From: Adiantum capillus-veneris
Lineage: Eukaryota; Streptophyta; Polypodiopsida; Polypodiales; Pteridaceae
Assembly (NCBI GenBank): GCA_014529385.2
Contig: CM043960.1
Coordinates: forward strand, 39,671,281 to 39,735,280
DNA length: 64,000 nucleotides
Direction: 5' to 3'
In this document: positions 36,976 through 48,403 of the stretch, piece by piece
Position numbering within the stretch: the stretch's first letter is position 1
How the letters are laid out: every line of letters begins with the position of its first letter
Program-made: the position numbers and the translations under genes
The notes under the pieces: model-generated
Database searches by the model: none
The model's input: only the letters and a program-made list of their open reading frames with translations
Told to the model about the DNA's origin: nothing

Positions 36976-38009
36976 ATTTATTTATTTTTATTGTTGATAA
37001 TGGCACTTAAGCGAAAATCTGAAAATTATTTGGGGGGAATAATCAGTCGTACAGCCTGATGAAATTAAAATCACCATGTGGTGGGCCGTGGAAAAATATG
37101 GCACTTCTGAGGTGTAACGTTCCTTGCTGTTTAAAACAGGTATAATACATCATATGGGTTGGCTAAGTCTATATAGAAAGGCCGCTACTGCTTACTGTGG
37201 TGCAATAATATACATGGATTGGGGGTTAGCCGATTGGCTTGTGGCATACTAACTATACCTTTTTGAGAACACACACCCAATTTTTCACACTTGGTCGAGC
37301 TTATATCTAAGATCTCTGCTAATAGGCTTACTCATTGGAGAATGAAGGTAAGTAACACTTGATGAAGGAGAAGGACATAGAACCCTAATTAGGGCTAAAC
37401 TTTATCTATAAATACAAAAAGACTTGTTGATTATTCTTAAAAGAAATATCATTTATATGGCTTTTGCTTCATAGCAAAGTGGATATGAAGCTTCATCAAT
37501 GGATCTAGTTCTAAAGGTAGTATGACCTTCTAAAATACCTTACACTTTGGGTGATAAAGCAAAAACTTTGGATCAAGGCTTGAAGTTTTACTTAAAAAAA
37601 CTTGTTAAAGATGGACATAGATAACAACTGGTATAGCCCACTTGATACCTATAAAACACATTCAAGGCTAACATATCTATTGTCTTGTTTGGATGGATGC
37701 AGGTAAGGGCTCTATCTTATCTTTGGAGGTTTTTTTGGCTTTAAGCAGTTGTCCTTACATGATTACATAGACACTTTTGACAAGGGAAGTACTTATGATA
37801 TCTGTATACTGGATGGAACTTCATTCATTAAACATTGTACAAAGATGATTCTGAGACTGAGTTATTTTTGTAGTTACCATTCCTTCTCTCTTGAGCCAGC
37901 TGTCTTTTGAATGTAAAACGTTCAATTATGTCTTATTATTTATGGTAAAACAGCTACACACACACACACATTTAATTGCCAAGGTTTTTTTGTGTGTGCT
38001 GACTTCGCA
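36976..38009. other. Unassigned region with a TATA-like box
   Basis: No gene. CTATAAATACAAA near 37408 after AACCCTAATTAGGG, and AGGTAAG/AGGTAAGGGC donor-like sites (37349, 37701), hint at a decayed LTR or leader of the copia fragment at 39.5 kb, but no second LTR copy was seen. Confidence 0.3.
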
Positions 38010-38495
38010 TCATCGGCTTTGACATTGAAAGCTTTGGCGGCTTCGTATCAGATCAAAGCGAGACAGAGCGAGAGAGAGACTCTTTCCGTTTTGCATCGGT
38101 GGCTTCAGTAAGGGATCCCAAACATTGGGGCCAGTCTCACACTCTCCCTTAGAGGATTGGACCCGAGTGTTTTGCAATGGCTTCATGGACACTCCGATTA
38201 GCATCGATTTTAGCATCAAATTTTTTGTCACCATCTCGATCCCGACATCGCGCAGCTTTGGCTCTTTTGACATTGTTTTGACAAAGCCTATCCCTATAGC
38301 CTCAGTACCCTTGACACCAATGGTTCGTCTTGACCTACCATCAACACCACCTACAGATCGACGACACTCACAATGTGTAATTTTTTGAGCAGGAGCGTAC
38401 TTTTTGGCTCTCCTTGGGGTCTCTTGAGAGATCAGTTTTCTACGCACATTGCTTAGAGGCAGAGGATACAGATCAACATCATAGGTGAAGTTCAT
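38010..38495 (-). CDS. Unknown ORF of 161 codons
   Basis: Longest open frame in this stretch, starting MNFTYDVDLYPLPLS. It is Lys/Arg/Ser-rich with a KRKLISQ-like basic stretch, one C-x-C (HCEC) and no recognised domain. A plus-strand ORF of 87 codons (38125-38388) overlaps it. Codon use and lack of homologous copies in the window give no support either way. It may be chance or a fragment of the neighbouring element. Confidence 0.2.
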   Translation of the reverse strand: MNFTYDVDLYPLPLSNVRRKLISQETPRRAKKYAPAQKITHCECRRSVGGVDGRSRRTIGVKGTEAIGIGFVKTMSKEPKLRDVGIEMVTKNLMLKSMLIGVSMKPLQNTRVQSSKGECETGPNVWDPLLKPPMQNGKSLSLALSRFDLIRSRQSFQCQSR

Positions 38496-39480
38496 TAGAG
38501 TTATGTCGTGGTTGGGGATGTAGTTTTTTGCATCAACATCACAGGTGGAGTCTTACATGTAGGGATACTGTTTGTGCATCATTTGCAAAAAAATTGTCAG
38601 CTTCTACAGACACAGGGATTACAGGTTGCTAAATATAGATTTTGCACTAGTTTTTGGCTTTGATGGGAGGTTATGCATTGATAGATGCAATTTTTTTAGC
38701 ACCTATAGTGCCATTGAGCTCTATTAAGAGAGATATCCCCATTAAGATTTGATATACTACTTGCATCACTTTTTAGTACACCTTTATATGTTTTTTACTC
38801 ATGTACGTTGAGTTGCTGACACCATCTATTGTATATTGTGTGGAGTCATTTTTTTGGTAGTTTCTTGACCTTTTTTAAGACTCAGATCGCAGGAGCTTGT
38901 CTTGAGATTATGACTAGTGTCTTGTGTCTAATTCCTATCCTTTCGAGGGCCCTCCGTGAGGCTTTTTTGAGTTGGGTTATTCTCAAATGTTGAAATACCT
39001 TTGGTGATACAGATTGTTGCAATCACCCATTATGTCAACCTTGCCATAGGTCATGTATCTTATGGGATATTTTGGTTGACACCTCGTATGAAAGTCTTTT
39101 GTCAATGACATTTGACCATTTATGCCCAATTTTACTCTATTGAGTTGATTTTATGGTTTTATGTGTCATTTGGGTCGAGTGTTTGCTTCCCATCCAAAGG
39201 AGACTACCAATTTTTCCTGCGAGTCTACCTATGCATTTTTTGACACTTTGAGCACCATTTTGGCTTGCGCTTTTTCTCTTGGTATAGAGGAGGTTTTGTC
39301 AAAATTTTGCCAGGTTTCTCACCATAGTGCTTAAGTCTCACAAATATGGCATCTTATTTTGAGAAGGACATTTACAATATTAGAAGTTTTGTTGGTACAT
39401 ATTTTTCTAGGTGAATCGAGCAAATCCAAAATGTGTTAATCCAAAAGGGCCAATAGGGGCCAATCACTGAGTTCCAAGGA
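38496..39480. other. Unassigned T-rich region before the copia fragment
   Basis: No ORF above background; no repeat recognised. Confidence 0.3.
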
Positions 39481-41465
39481 GAAGGTGATGGCTATACACA
39501 TGCACAATGGAAGATGCTTGACACCAAAGCTAGGTCCACTATACATCTGCACCTTGCAGAGTCTATGTAACTCACTATAATGGACAAAGCTACTACTAGA
39601 GCCATATGGGACATACTATGCAATACACGTGAGAGCAAAATCACAAGTAACAAGGTGTACTTAATGAAGAATCTCTTCAAGTTTCGCATGAAAGGTGACA
39701 AGTCTTTGACAACTTGAATGTGTTCAATGTACTTTTCTATCAATTGATGTCACAGGGACTTGATTTTGACAATGAAGTACAATCTATCTTCTTATTGTGC
39801 TCTTTACCCCTCCTTTACCCGCTTCATGGGACATATTTTGCACAACGATCATCAAATATATGCTTGAGGAAAAATTGGCCTATGATGTTGTAGTTTCCAA
39901 TCTACATAGTGAAGAGATATATACAAAGTCCATGGAGCCTACAAAGCAAGGTGATGCACTTATTGCCAGTGGAAAACTTCAGAGAGGTGGCACTCGTAAT
40001 TGTGCCAAAAGTAAGAATCATGAGAATTCTCATAAAAAAATCTAGAGGTTCTTTGCACAATGTCGAGTGTTATCATTTCCATAAGAAAGGACATCTAAAG
40101 AAAGACTATCATGCATGGCAAAGAGACAAGAAAAATTCTCAAGGAAACAAAAAGTCTGACACTGATGATAAGGGCAAAGCTAAGATTTGAGGAGCTCAAT
40201 GTGCTACAGTCTCCTAAGATTGCAGTTGTGCCCGAGGTCCAAATTCCCTCATATGTTCTAGTTTTTATAGTAGATCTTAGTGTAGATGCTCTTATTGTAC
40301 AAGATGCTAGCTTTGATCAGAATTTGGTCAAAGATTCTAGAGCCAATTTTCATGTGACACCTCATAGAGAATGGTTCTCTACATATGCACACACTCATGG
40401 TAGAATGAAGCTCGATGATGCCTATGAGATTGAGATACATGGTTTTGGAGACATCAAGCTAGTTTGGCCTAATAGCATAGAATTCATAGTCAAGAATGTC
40501 AAAATGTCCCTAAGTTAGTGAAGAGCTTGATGTCTAATAGTCAACTTGATGACTTGGGTTACAGAACACTTTTAGGAATAATTCATGGTCAATCAAAAAG
40601 GGAATATTGTGGTTCTTAGAGGTCACAAGCATGGAACACTTTACTCTATTTTTGTCTTGTGTGTAAAAGAGGATTATATATCCATAGTTGAGCTAACATC
40701 TACTGAGTTGTGGCATAGCCAATTAGTCCATATGATCCAAAAGGGAATGAAAACCTTAGCACATTTTGGTTACTTGTTTGTGTTGATTCATTCTAATTTT
40801 TCTATGTGTGAACATCTTTTTCTATGGTAAACAACCTAGAAGCACCTCATTGCCATTGAATACGAAGCGTTTGCAACCACTAGGACTTGTTCATAGCAAT
40901 GTTTGTGATCCTATGCAGCCAAGCCTCTAGAAGGAGCTAACTATTTTGTGACTTTCATCGATGATTCCACTAGGAAGGTGTGGGTTTATCCTTTGCTTCA
41001 TAAGGATCAAATATTCCCTCCTTTTTAGAAATTCTTATAATTGGTATAGAATCATTCTGGCAATGAGATCAAAAATTTGAGGATTGATAGTGGTAGGGAG
41101 TACATCTCCAAGGAGTTTGAGAATTTCTGTAGCAAGAGAGGTAAGAGGAAGCTTACTGCTCCTTACATGCCTAATCAAAATGGACTTTTGCAAAAAGGAT
41201 GAATTGAACGCTTCAAGAGCGAGTCACAGCCATGCTTTCTATGGCAAATCTAACTCAAGGTTTTTCGAGGAGAGATAGTATTGACAGCGATACACTTCAT
41301 TAAAAGGTCATCATGTATGCCATTGAATTACATGATTCTAGAGGAGATGTGATCTTGAAAGAATCCATATTATGGTCATCTACATGTCTTTGGATATGAT
41401 ACATATGCACATTGTATGAAGAGTGCATATGTGGATGCGTGCATGCTCATGTGTTGTGCGAGGAA
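39481..41465 (+). pseudogene. gag-pol: Ty1/copia fragment: gag, protease, integrase
   Basis: The gag region (39.5-40.05 kb) shows the UBN2-type order, WKMLDTKARSTI, AIWDIL, KVYLMKNLF, with stops. A decayed knuckle (CYHFHKKGHLKKDYH, two Cys lost) lies at ~40070-40114. The protease-like segment at ~40330-40515 has DSRANFHVTPHREWF and GFGDIKLV, with the catalytic DSG changed to DSR. GAG-pre-integrase sequence with LWHSQL follows at ~40707. The integrase core (~40930-41215) has FIDDSTRKVWVY, RIDSGREY-like and APYMPNQNG blocks, then FGYDTYAH to ~41420. The + reading ends just before a minus-strand RT-RH fragment. Non-functional. Confidence 0.7.
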
Positions 41466-41589
41466 AGAGAACACATAGAGTTCAGTGAAGATTGGAATCC
41501 TTACTACTCCCTATTATTCTATATAAACAAAGAATAAAGATAAGGTTAGTAGTATGGTCAATGATGGGTGCCTTGCCAATTGGCTTGAA

Positions 41590-42375
41590 TCCTATAACAA
41601 ACTCCCACTTGAAGGCCAACATGGCCAAGCGGCTATAAGTGTAAGAATGTACACGTGTACAACCGTGAAACAATCTTGTGGCTTCACCCTACAGTCATCA
41701 CCTCCATTTGTGAGAGCATCTATAGGGTTGTCATCTGTATGAACCTTGACTAGCTCAATGTGCTTGCTAGCCAATATGTCAGGCATCACATAATAATAGG
41801 CTTCTATATGTTTTGACCTGGAGTGAAACACAAGGTTCTTTGCTAATGAAATTGCATTCTTACTATCTTAGTGCAGTAGTGGAGTCTGAGTAATGTCAAG
41901 ATCTCCCACTAGGTGAGCTAACCACACAAATTCCTTGCTATAATTAGAAACTACCACATACTCTTTCTTTGTATTAATGGAAGATGACATACATTTCTGG
42001 AGACATGATCTCCATGACACGGCTACTCTAGAAAATAGAAAAACATAGCTATATGTGGATCTTCAACTATCCACACAACCCACAATAATCTGCATTTGTG
42101 CAACCCACAATGGATGCATCACTACTCCCAAACCATAAGCACTTGTCTATCGTACCTTTTAGGTATCTCAATATATGCTTCACTACTTCCCAACGCTTTC
42201 TACCAGGATTTTCCATAAATTTGCTAACTACTCCAACATCAAAAGCAATGTCTGGTCTTGTGGCTACCATGGCATACATAAGACTACCAATAGCTAAAGA
42301 ATATGGCACCTTTTCCATTTTTCTTTCTCATCATCAGACTTGGGAGCATCATTCTTGCGTTGGGGTTCTCAACAT

Positions 42376-42408
<33 letters not shown>

Positions 42409-43230
42409 TGCATATTAAAATGCCACAAGACCCGGAGGATATATGCTTGCCGAGACAACTATAGTATTCCGCTTTTTATATTCCTCTGGATACTCATACC
42501 AAGAAAGTGACTTGCATATCCCAAATCCTTCATAGCAAAGTGCATGCTAAGCAAATTTTCAAGATGGCAATCTTGTCTTTAGACTTCTCGACAATAAGCA
42601 TATCATCAACATAAAGTATTAGGATGATAAGTGAACCATTGTTCAACCTCCAAGTATACAAGAAATGAACTTCTTAGCTCCTTTCATACCCTTGGGACTA
42701 CATGTATTTGTCAAACTTCATGTTCCACTTCCATGAGCCTTGTTTTGGTTATACAATGTCTTATGTAATCTACACACCAGTTCTATCCTCATAGGCTTCT
42801 CATATTTGACTTCAAAACCCTCTAGTTGTTATGTAGACATCCTCATCAAGATCCCAATATAGGAAATCCATCTTCACATCCATCTAAACAAGTTCTATGT
42901 CCTCAGTGTCTACTAATCTAAGCACAAGATGCAATGTAGTCATCGTGACTAATGGAGAGAAAATCTCATCAAAGTCCATGCCTTTCTTCTATTTAAATTC
43001 CTTATCAACCAATCTAGCCTTATACGTAGGCTTGGGACCTTCAGTCATGTACTTCTTCTTATACACCCATTTATAAGGCAAGGCTTGTTTGCCCTTTGGA
43101 AACTCTATTGTCACTTCCCAAGTTTCAATAGCCACAATTTTGTTGTACTAATATTGCATTGCCTATTTCCACTTCACACTGTCTTCCATCTTAATAACCT
43201 TTTGGTAGCAAGTAGGCTCTCCGTAGTAAG
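41590..43230 (-). pseudogene. pol: Ty1/copia fragment: reverse transcriptase-RNase H (minus)
   Basis: Read on minus from ~43230, KWVYKKKYMTEG and KARLV start the RT, followed by DEIFSPLVTM, MDVKMDFLYWDL and PYSLAIGSLMYAMVATRPDIAFDV (within 42067-42318, where the frame is open). RNase H ends with HSRSKHIEAYYY and LVKVHTDDNPIDALT (41592-41831). A 32-base poly-C interrupts it at 42377-42408. The fragment supplies just the part missing from the + strand copia piece on its left, so both may come from one element with its 3' half inverted. Confidence 0.75.
42377..42408. repeat. (C)32 homopolymer inside copia RT
   Basis: In the related fragment at 60650-60840 the same place reads CTTCCCCCTTGCATATTGAAATG, only five C. 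Either expansion of a short C run or a sequencing/assembly artefact. Confidence 0.9.
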
Positions 43231-44094
43231 TGACCAACAAATAGTTGAACCCTGGCTAAAAATGCTCTTAGGCACGAGAGACATGTGTAGATGTCCACAC
43301 TGCATGGCTGCTAGGCTTTGATCTCTTGTCTTAGAATTATGCAAGAAAAAATAGGAAGTAGCAACTAAAGAAAAGAAAAAAAAAGAGGCCATGATAAAGC
43401 ACTTTCTCTACCTCATCTTTCCTAACAAAGGGAGAACCAAAAATCTTGAAATATGGGAGACCCAATACAATATAACTCGAATAATGCCTTGGGGGCCATG
43501 ACTATGGATTGGATAACTCCATCTAGAAATGGTGATAGAAAAACAAGAATTGGGATTAGGTCCCAAGTGCTAGATGAGTAAAGTTTTATTTAACCACAAA
43601 TGGATGTGCCTGATGGACTCGTTAGGCATACCCCTTTGAAACAAATTGGCAAATTGCTATATGGGCTTGCAAGTCAATTTTTATCCAAGTCTATAATATT
43701 GTATATTTTATTATTGTTAACCCTAGGGTTTTTAGGGCAGTCCCCTCAAAAACATGAAATTGAAGAACTTTGAATTCAGAAAATGCTAAATAAGTGCTAT
43801 CCTTGATCGTTAATCATTTCCCAAATGTAAATCTTGGACGAGATAAAGACAATGCATCTTTTGAAATGACTATCTTTTAAAGAGTTTGAAATCTACCCTT
43901 GCGTATGTATAAGATTTATGAACCTATTGCAAAGAGAAAGTGTTTTTTTTTTTTGCCACTGCCATAAAGTATGCCACATTAGCTCCCTAGAGATACAACT
44001 GCTTGAGACTATCCCATAGCTAACATTTAGACCCTGTGCTTCTTGATGCACGAGCACCACACCAGCACCTCAAGTTGTCCTTGTACCAAATCAG
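43231..44094. other. Unassigned region
   Basis: No gene recognised; poly-T at 43942-43951. It may contain the upstream part of the minus-strand copia or of the LTR at 45.18 kb. Confidence 0.3.
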
Positions 44095-44283
44095 ATGTTG
44101 CTTGCTACAACCCTCGTAGAGGATTTTGGGCATGACAAGGATCTTGAGACCTTGCTCAAATCTATGCAACCACATCCTTTTCTAGGCACTAATGATGATT
44201 TGCATACTCAACTAGAAGAATGGATAATTCAGATGGATGACTACTTGTTAGCAGGTCGCCATGATCACATGTCTACAACATAG
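44095..44283 (+). pseudogene. Possible gag fragment
   Basis: A 62-codon ORF with FLGTNDDLHTQLEEWIIQMDDYL resembles the FxG-x-W-xxxMxxYL start of plant retrotransposon gag domains. Downstream reading (to ~44500) is broken by stops. Only this motif supports it, so it is tentative. Confidence 0.3.
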
Positions 44284-44799
44284 ATGTCTGGCACTAACAT
44301 AATGTCAATATGCAGGGAAGCAACTTGAATGGGACACGGAGACTCTTTGAGAGTGTCAACCTCAAGAAGTGAACCTACAAAACAAAGCCATATCTAGCAC
44401 TTGCAAATGTATCACTCCCTATTCATGCAATTTGCCTATGTCATGTCTCATCGCTCTTAGTCTTCATGCCATTTTAGCACTCAAACAAAGTTGAAATGCA
44501 ATGAAACTTTAGAAGGAGGCCTAAGATGTCTAGGGGCACTATTCTATCAAGTCTTCTCGCAATCCGGCAAGGTACCAAAGTCACAATCCATCATGATCAA
44601 GGTCCATAAAACTACAACAAAACTATATAGAAAGGTCGCCCTATGGTCTAAGAACACTCTCCTACGGTCAAAACGTCAAAAAACCACCATTTATGCACTC
44701 AAAACATCAGCTTTAGCTTGTCGATGCGTAATAACAAACCACAACAAAATTAAGAATGGTTACACTTCAGTTAAAGAGCAATAGACAAGGAACACAATG

Positions 44800-45177
44800 C
44801 AATTGTTGAAAATCAAGTTGGATCACTAGAGCTCAAGAAAATGGATTACAAGTAGCTTGAGAGTAATCGCTCTCAGTCGTACGCTTCAAACTCTCCAAAA
44901 TCTTTGATAATGATAAGTGTTCTATTCAAACTTACAAAATTAGGCTTTATATGTGAGGCTTATTTTGGCCAGTGGTGGTCAGCTTACAAGGCTCACACTC
45001 AGAATCACTCATTACAACTCAAAATTTACAAAAGTTGGGTTCAATGATCACTTGGATAAAAATCAGAGTTCGTCTTATTATAAGATTTTTCTTGGAAAAA
45101 TAATGGAAGTACAAAATTGGTGGCTTTATCACGAGATGGTCAATTATGAGGATGCCTATCTACTTCATTTGCTAACA
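44800..45177 (-). repeat. 3' LTR (minus), second accessory-ORF element; far end not located
   Basis: On minus, a purine tract (TAGGAAGGAGGGAG, 45178-45191) is followed by TGTTAGCAAATGAAG starting at 45177, resembling the TGTTAG start of the outer element. A TATA-like CACATATAAAGCC lies at ~44943-44955. The 3' boundary could not be fixed; 44800 is only a guess. Confidence 0.45.
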
Positions 45178-45191
45178 CTCCCTCCTTCCTA
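45178..45191 (-). promoter_or_regulatory. Polypurine tract (minus)
   Basis: Reads TAGGAAGGAGGGAG on minus directly before TGTTAGC, downstream of the accessory coiled-coil ORF in the same orientation. Confidence 0.5.
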
Positions 45192-45589
45192 GCCATTGCA
45201 GGTCCTTGTGTAAGCTTTGTCTTTAGCTTGATCATCACTTTGTCTTCAGGTTGAGCTTTACTTTGTCTTTAGTTGTCAAAGGTGTGCTTCTCAAGGATCT
45301 TGGTGATGTTTCTAAAACTTTCCACCCTTGCCACTATATCTGCTTGGACTGCTAAATTTTTGAAGGGATTATTCATAATTGCACTCTAATAGGAAATATG
45401 GTGAGCTGGAAAATCCTTCGTCATGGGTTGAAGATGGTGGAGTCCATCTCGAAGAACCCTATCATGAATGCCTCCTCAAATGTTTGCAGATAATGGGAGG
45501 GCAAGAACATGACTCAGGCGTACATTCCCATGAATATTTTTTGGTTGGGGACTTATGTCTCCAAATTCCAGGCTATGCTTTTTGTTCCT

Positions 45590-48093
45590 TCATTGCCATG
45601 GGTGCTCTGATTCTTTGATGCTCTCACATGCTCTGATGCAGGCTATGATCATTTTGGCTATCTTCACCAGCATTTGGCATGTAAGGTTTGGGACATCCCT
45701 CATTTGTGTCATTACTACATGTAAAGTACATACCATGTAGGATTTGGTTGGCCTATAGTTGTTGATGGGCTTCGATAAAATTGGATAATTGAGCACCGAT
45801 GGTCTTTTGATGTGCCACTTGTAGTAGCTGTCCTAGGATCTCTACCTTGGAATTGAACAGTAGGTTGGATCGATCATGAGGTGTTTTGATGTGCATTGCA
45901 GTGTATTGGTTCATCATGTGGCCGCTTTTCAAACCACTTCTTACACCATAGGGGGTGGTTTTCCACGATGGTTAGCACTTGATCTACTGACACTGGTACA
46001 TCTCTATAATCCCCCTTTTTGTTTGGCTCAAGGGTTGGTAGGAGCTTCTTTTTCCACAAAAGTGCTTCCTATTTCATGAGTGGTAAAGGAATCTTGCCAT
46101 GGCCAAAATTTTGCACCACTTCATCAACCTTTATCATCAACAATGTGATGGATATCATGACCTTCAATTCATATTGCATGTATTCCTTGTGAGAGGGATC
46201 CAAATTCTCCACTATCCATCTTTTGATCTCATCTCTGGCATCCATCAGCTCCTCTATGCTCTCAAAATCACATAGTCCACCCTCTGTAGATGTACTTGGT
46301 TGATCTACTAGGGATAGCTCTACTCGTGTGGTTTTTGCTTTTGGAGCTGGTTGAGTTGGTAGCATCACCTTTGCTTGTAGTGCATTGATTGCCAAATCTT
46401 TCATTTGGAGCTTCTGTGCATTCTTTGCGGCTTGAGCAGCTAGATCTTTTGGTGCTTTAGCTAGGTGTTCCTTCAAAATTTGGATCTCTTGATCCTTATG
46501 AGCTCGGATGGCCATATGACCTATTGTCATTATCTTTCTATCATATTTGGCTTGAGCTAGCTCTACTTTAACTATATTCAACTCCTTGAGGACAGTGCTT
46601 GAAGCTTGTGGTATCTTGGATAGCTTGGAGAGAGTATGCTTCACGACGTTGTACGAGTCGCTTAGTTTGGCATTTTGTTGATGCTTCCTCTCTAGCTCCT
46701 CTTCTAGTCTCTGTTGTTCCACTTGTATTTTAGTGTTAGCAGCAATATGCTCTTCAAGTGCCTTGAAGTAGCCAGCAGCTTCTATTTTCTCTTTGGCTAG
46801 TTCCTACTACAACTTGTTGTGACTTTCTTGTAAGTTCTCTATTTGTTGCTGCAGTCTCCTGTTTTTTGCTTTGGCATCTTGTGCATCCAACTCCCAAAGG
46901 TTGGATACCACACTTTGATGGTGAAATTGCATCTTAATTGCATCAAGTTGATTCTCCAAATCAAATCCTCTGATCAAGTGGTCAGCATCCTCAATTAAGA
47001 CATGAGAGTGCAGAGATACTGGTCCTCTTTCTTGATTTGTTCGTTGTTGAGAGGTCCCAGCCTCCGACTCTTTTTTCTCCTGATGATCTTTGGCTTTGCT
47101 GTGATCTTCTTCCTTGGGTTGAGACTGATCAAATTTTTCAACTTCCTTTTGCTCTTGATGCTCAAGAGCGGTCTCCCACTTTTCTTGATCATCTTGGTTC
47201 TTCTCTAGATCTTTCCGCTCTAGAGAAGTCTGCTCTAGATCTACATCCTTCTTTGAGACTCCTCTTTTTCTTCATCAGTAGGATATGGTGTTGTTGGCTT
47301 GGGATAGAACCACTCCTTGATCTTTGTGTAGGTTTCTTAGGTGTAGTCTATCATCTCATCCCTTGGCGGTTCTTCAATTGTTTTGTCTTGGCCCTTGGGG
47401 GAGTCCTTTGGAGACTCTAAATCATATACTTTTTGTTTCTTTGGATCCTCTTTTGCCCATTGCTCGGCCTCCTCTTGAGCACATTATGGATGTGTTGCCG
47501 CATGGTGTCGGCAAGCTCCACTTCTTCTACCACTTTTCTTCTTTTATATTTCTTGATCTTTTGTAACCTCTCGGCCTTTGTTTGTTCTAAATTATTGTTA
47601 AGCTCTTCTTCATCTTCATCATCAGCTTTTGAGCCCTGTGTATGAGCTTTCTTCTTTTCTTCTGGCAGCTAACGTTGCTCTTCTCGTAGTCTTTGAGCCT
47701 CCTCCATAGATCTTTGCGTTTGTGTTATGGGTATCTGCTTTGTTGATGGGTATTTGATTATCACCAAGGGAATGGTGATATCTTCTTCTTCCTCCTCCTC
47801 TATAGTCGTCTGTATTTAGATGGTGTGTCTCTATTCTTGGGCTTGATTTCACCGTTGAGTGCAATATTTGACTCCGTGGCTTCACTATCTCTGATACCTT
47901 TTCTTTAGAGATTTGGCCTCTTGTTCTTCTTTTGGTTGAAATCAAGAAAGATCCCCTACCGCTTTGACAAAGTGCTTGGCTTTGTGTAGTAAATCAAGTT
48001 GAGACTCTGCAAGTGGCAATCGGTCTATCATCCCCAATGCTTGGTAGGCAATCCGCATCAACACTGATCTAGAATTCATGTAGGTTTTGTTGT
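45590..48093 (-). pseudogene. Second copy of the accessory coiled-coil ORF (minus), truncated
   Basis: At its left end (~48087-48045 on minus) the frame reads TYMNSRSVLMRIAY, matching TYMGAPEVLTRIAY of the 30618 ORF at 10 of 14 positions. A charged Lys/Glu region follows in two or three frames: QPKEEQEAKSLKK, and KPKIIRRKKSRR in the ORF at 46995-47192. A long coiled-coil ORF then runs 46722-46069 (217 codons, QQRLEEELERKHQQ start). A C-terminal part reaches ~45870 with WKKKLLPTLEPNKKG and WCKKWFEKRPH. Order (head end, basic segment, coiled coil, C-terminal region, purine tract, TGTTAG LTR) is the same as in the outer element. The head is cut by the copia LTR at 48100. Stops and frameshifts make it inactive. 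Confidence 0.6.
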
Positions 48094-48099
48094 GGTTGT

Positions 48100-48327
48100 T
48101 GTTGGAATTAGGGTTCCAACAAAACACACACAGCTTGGAGAAGACAAAGGAAGCTCAAGGCACAAAACAAAGAGTGTATTACTTAGTGTGCAATGGAAAG
48201 ATAGATAGCCCTAGAATGATGGGCGTCTATACAATGCACGGGGGAATAAACCTCCTAATGAGGGAAAAAAATATCTTGCAGTCCTAAGTGTGTTCACACA
48301 CATCACTACCACATGTATATGGTAACA
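48100..48327 (-). repeat. Candidate 3' LTR of the minus-strand copia
   Basis: On minus, ATGGGGGATT (a short purine tract) precedes TGTTACCATATAC at 48327, and the segment ends CTAATTCCAACA at 48100. TG...CA ends and position right after the copia RNase H support an LTR of only ~228 bp. TGTTGGAA-TTAGGG-TTCCAACA at 48100-48121 is an 8 bp inverted repeat at its end. No 5' LTR was found. Confidence 0.4.
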
Positions 48328-48403
48328 AATCCCCCATGGAGTGATGCGGTGAACAAGAGCTGGCACATACAGTAAAGGGAAGTTCCATGGCATGAGGACA
48401 TGA

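Noticed and set aside
38125-38388. Plus-strand ORF opposite 38010-38495
   Set aside because: Antisense overlap without features; neither strand can be confirmed and the longer one is listed only tentatively.
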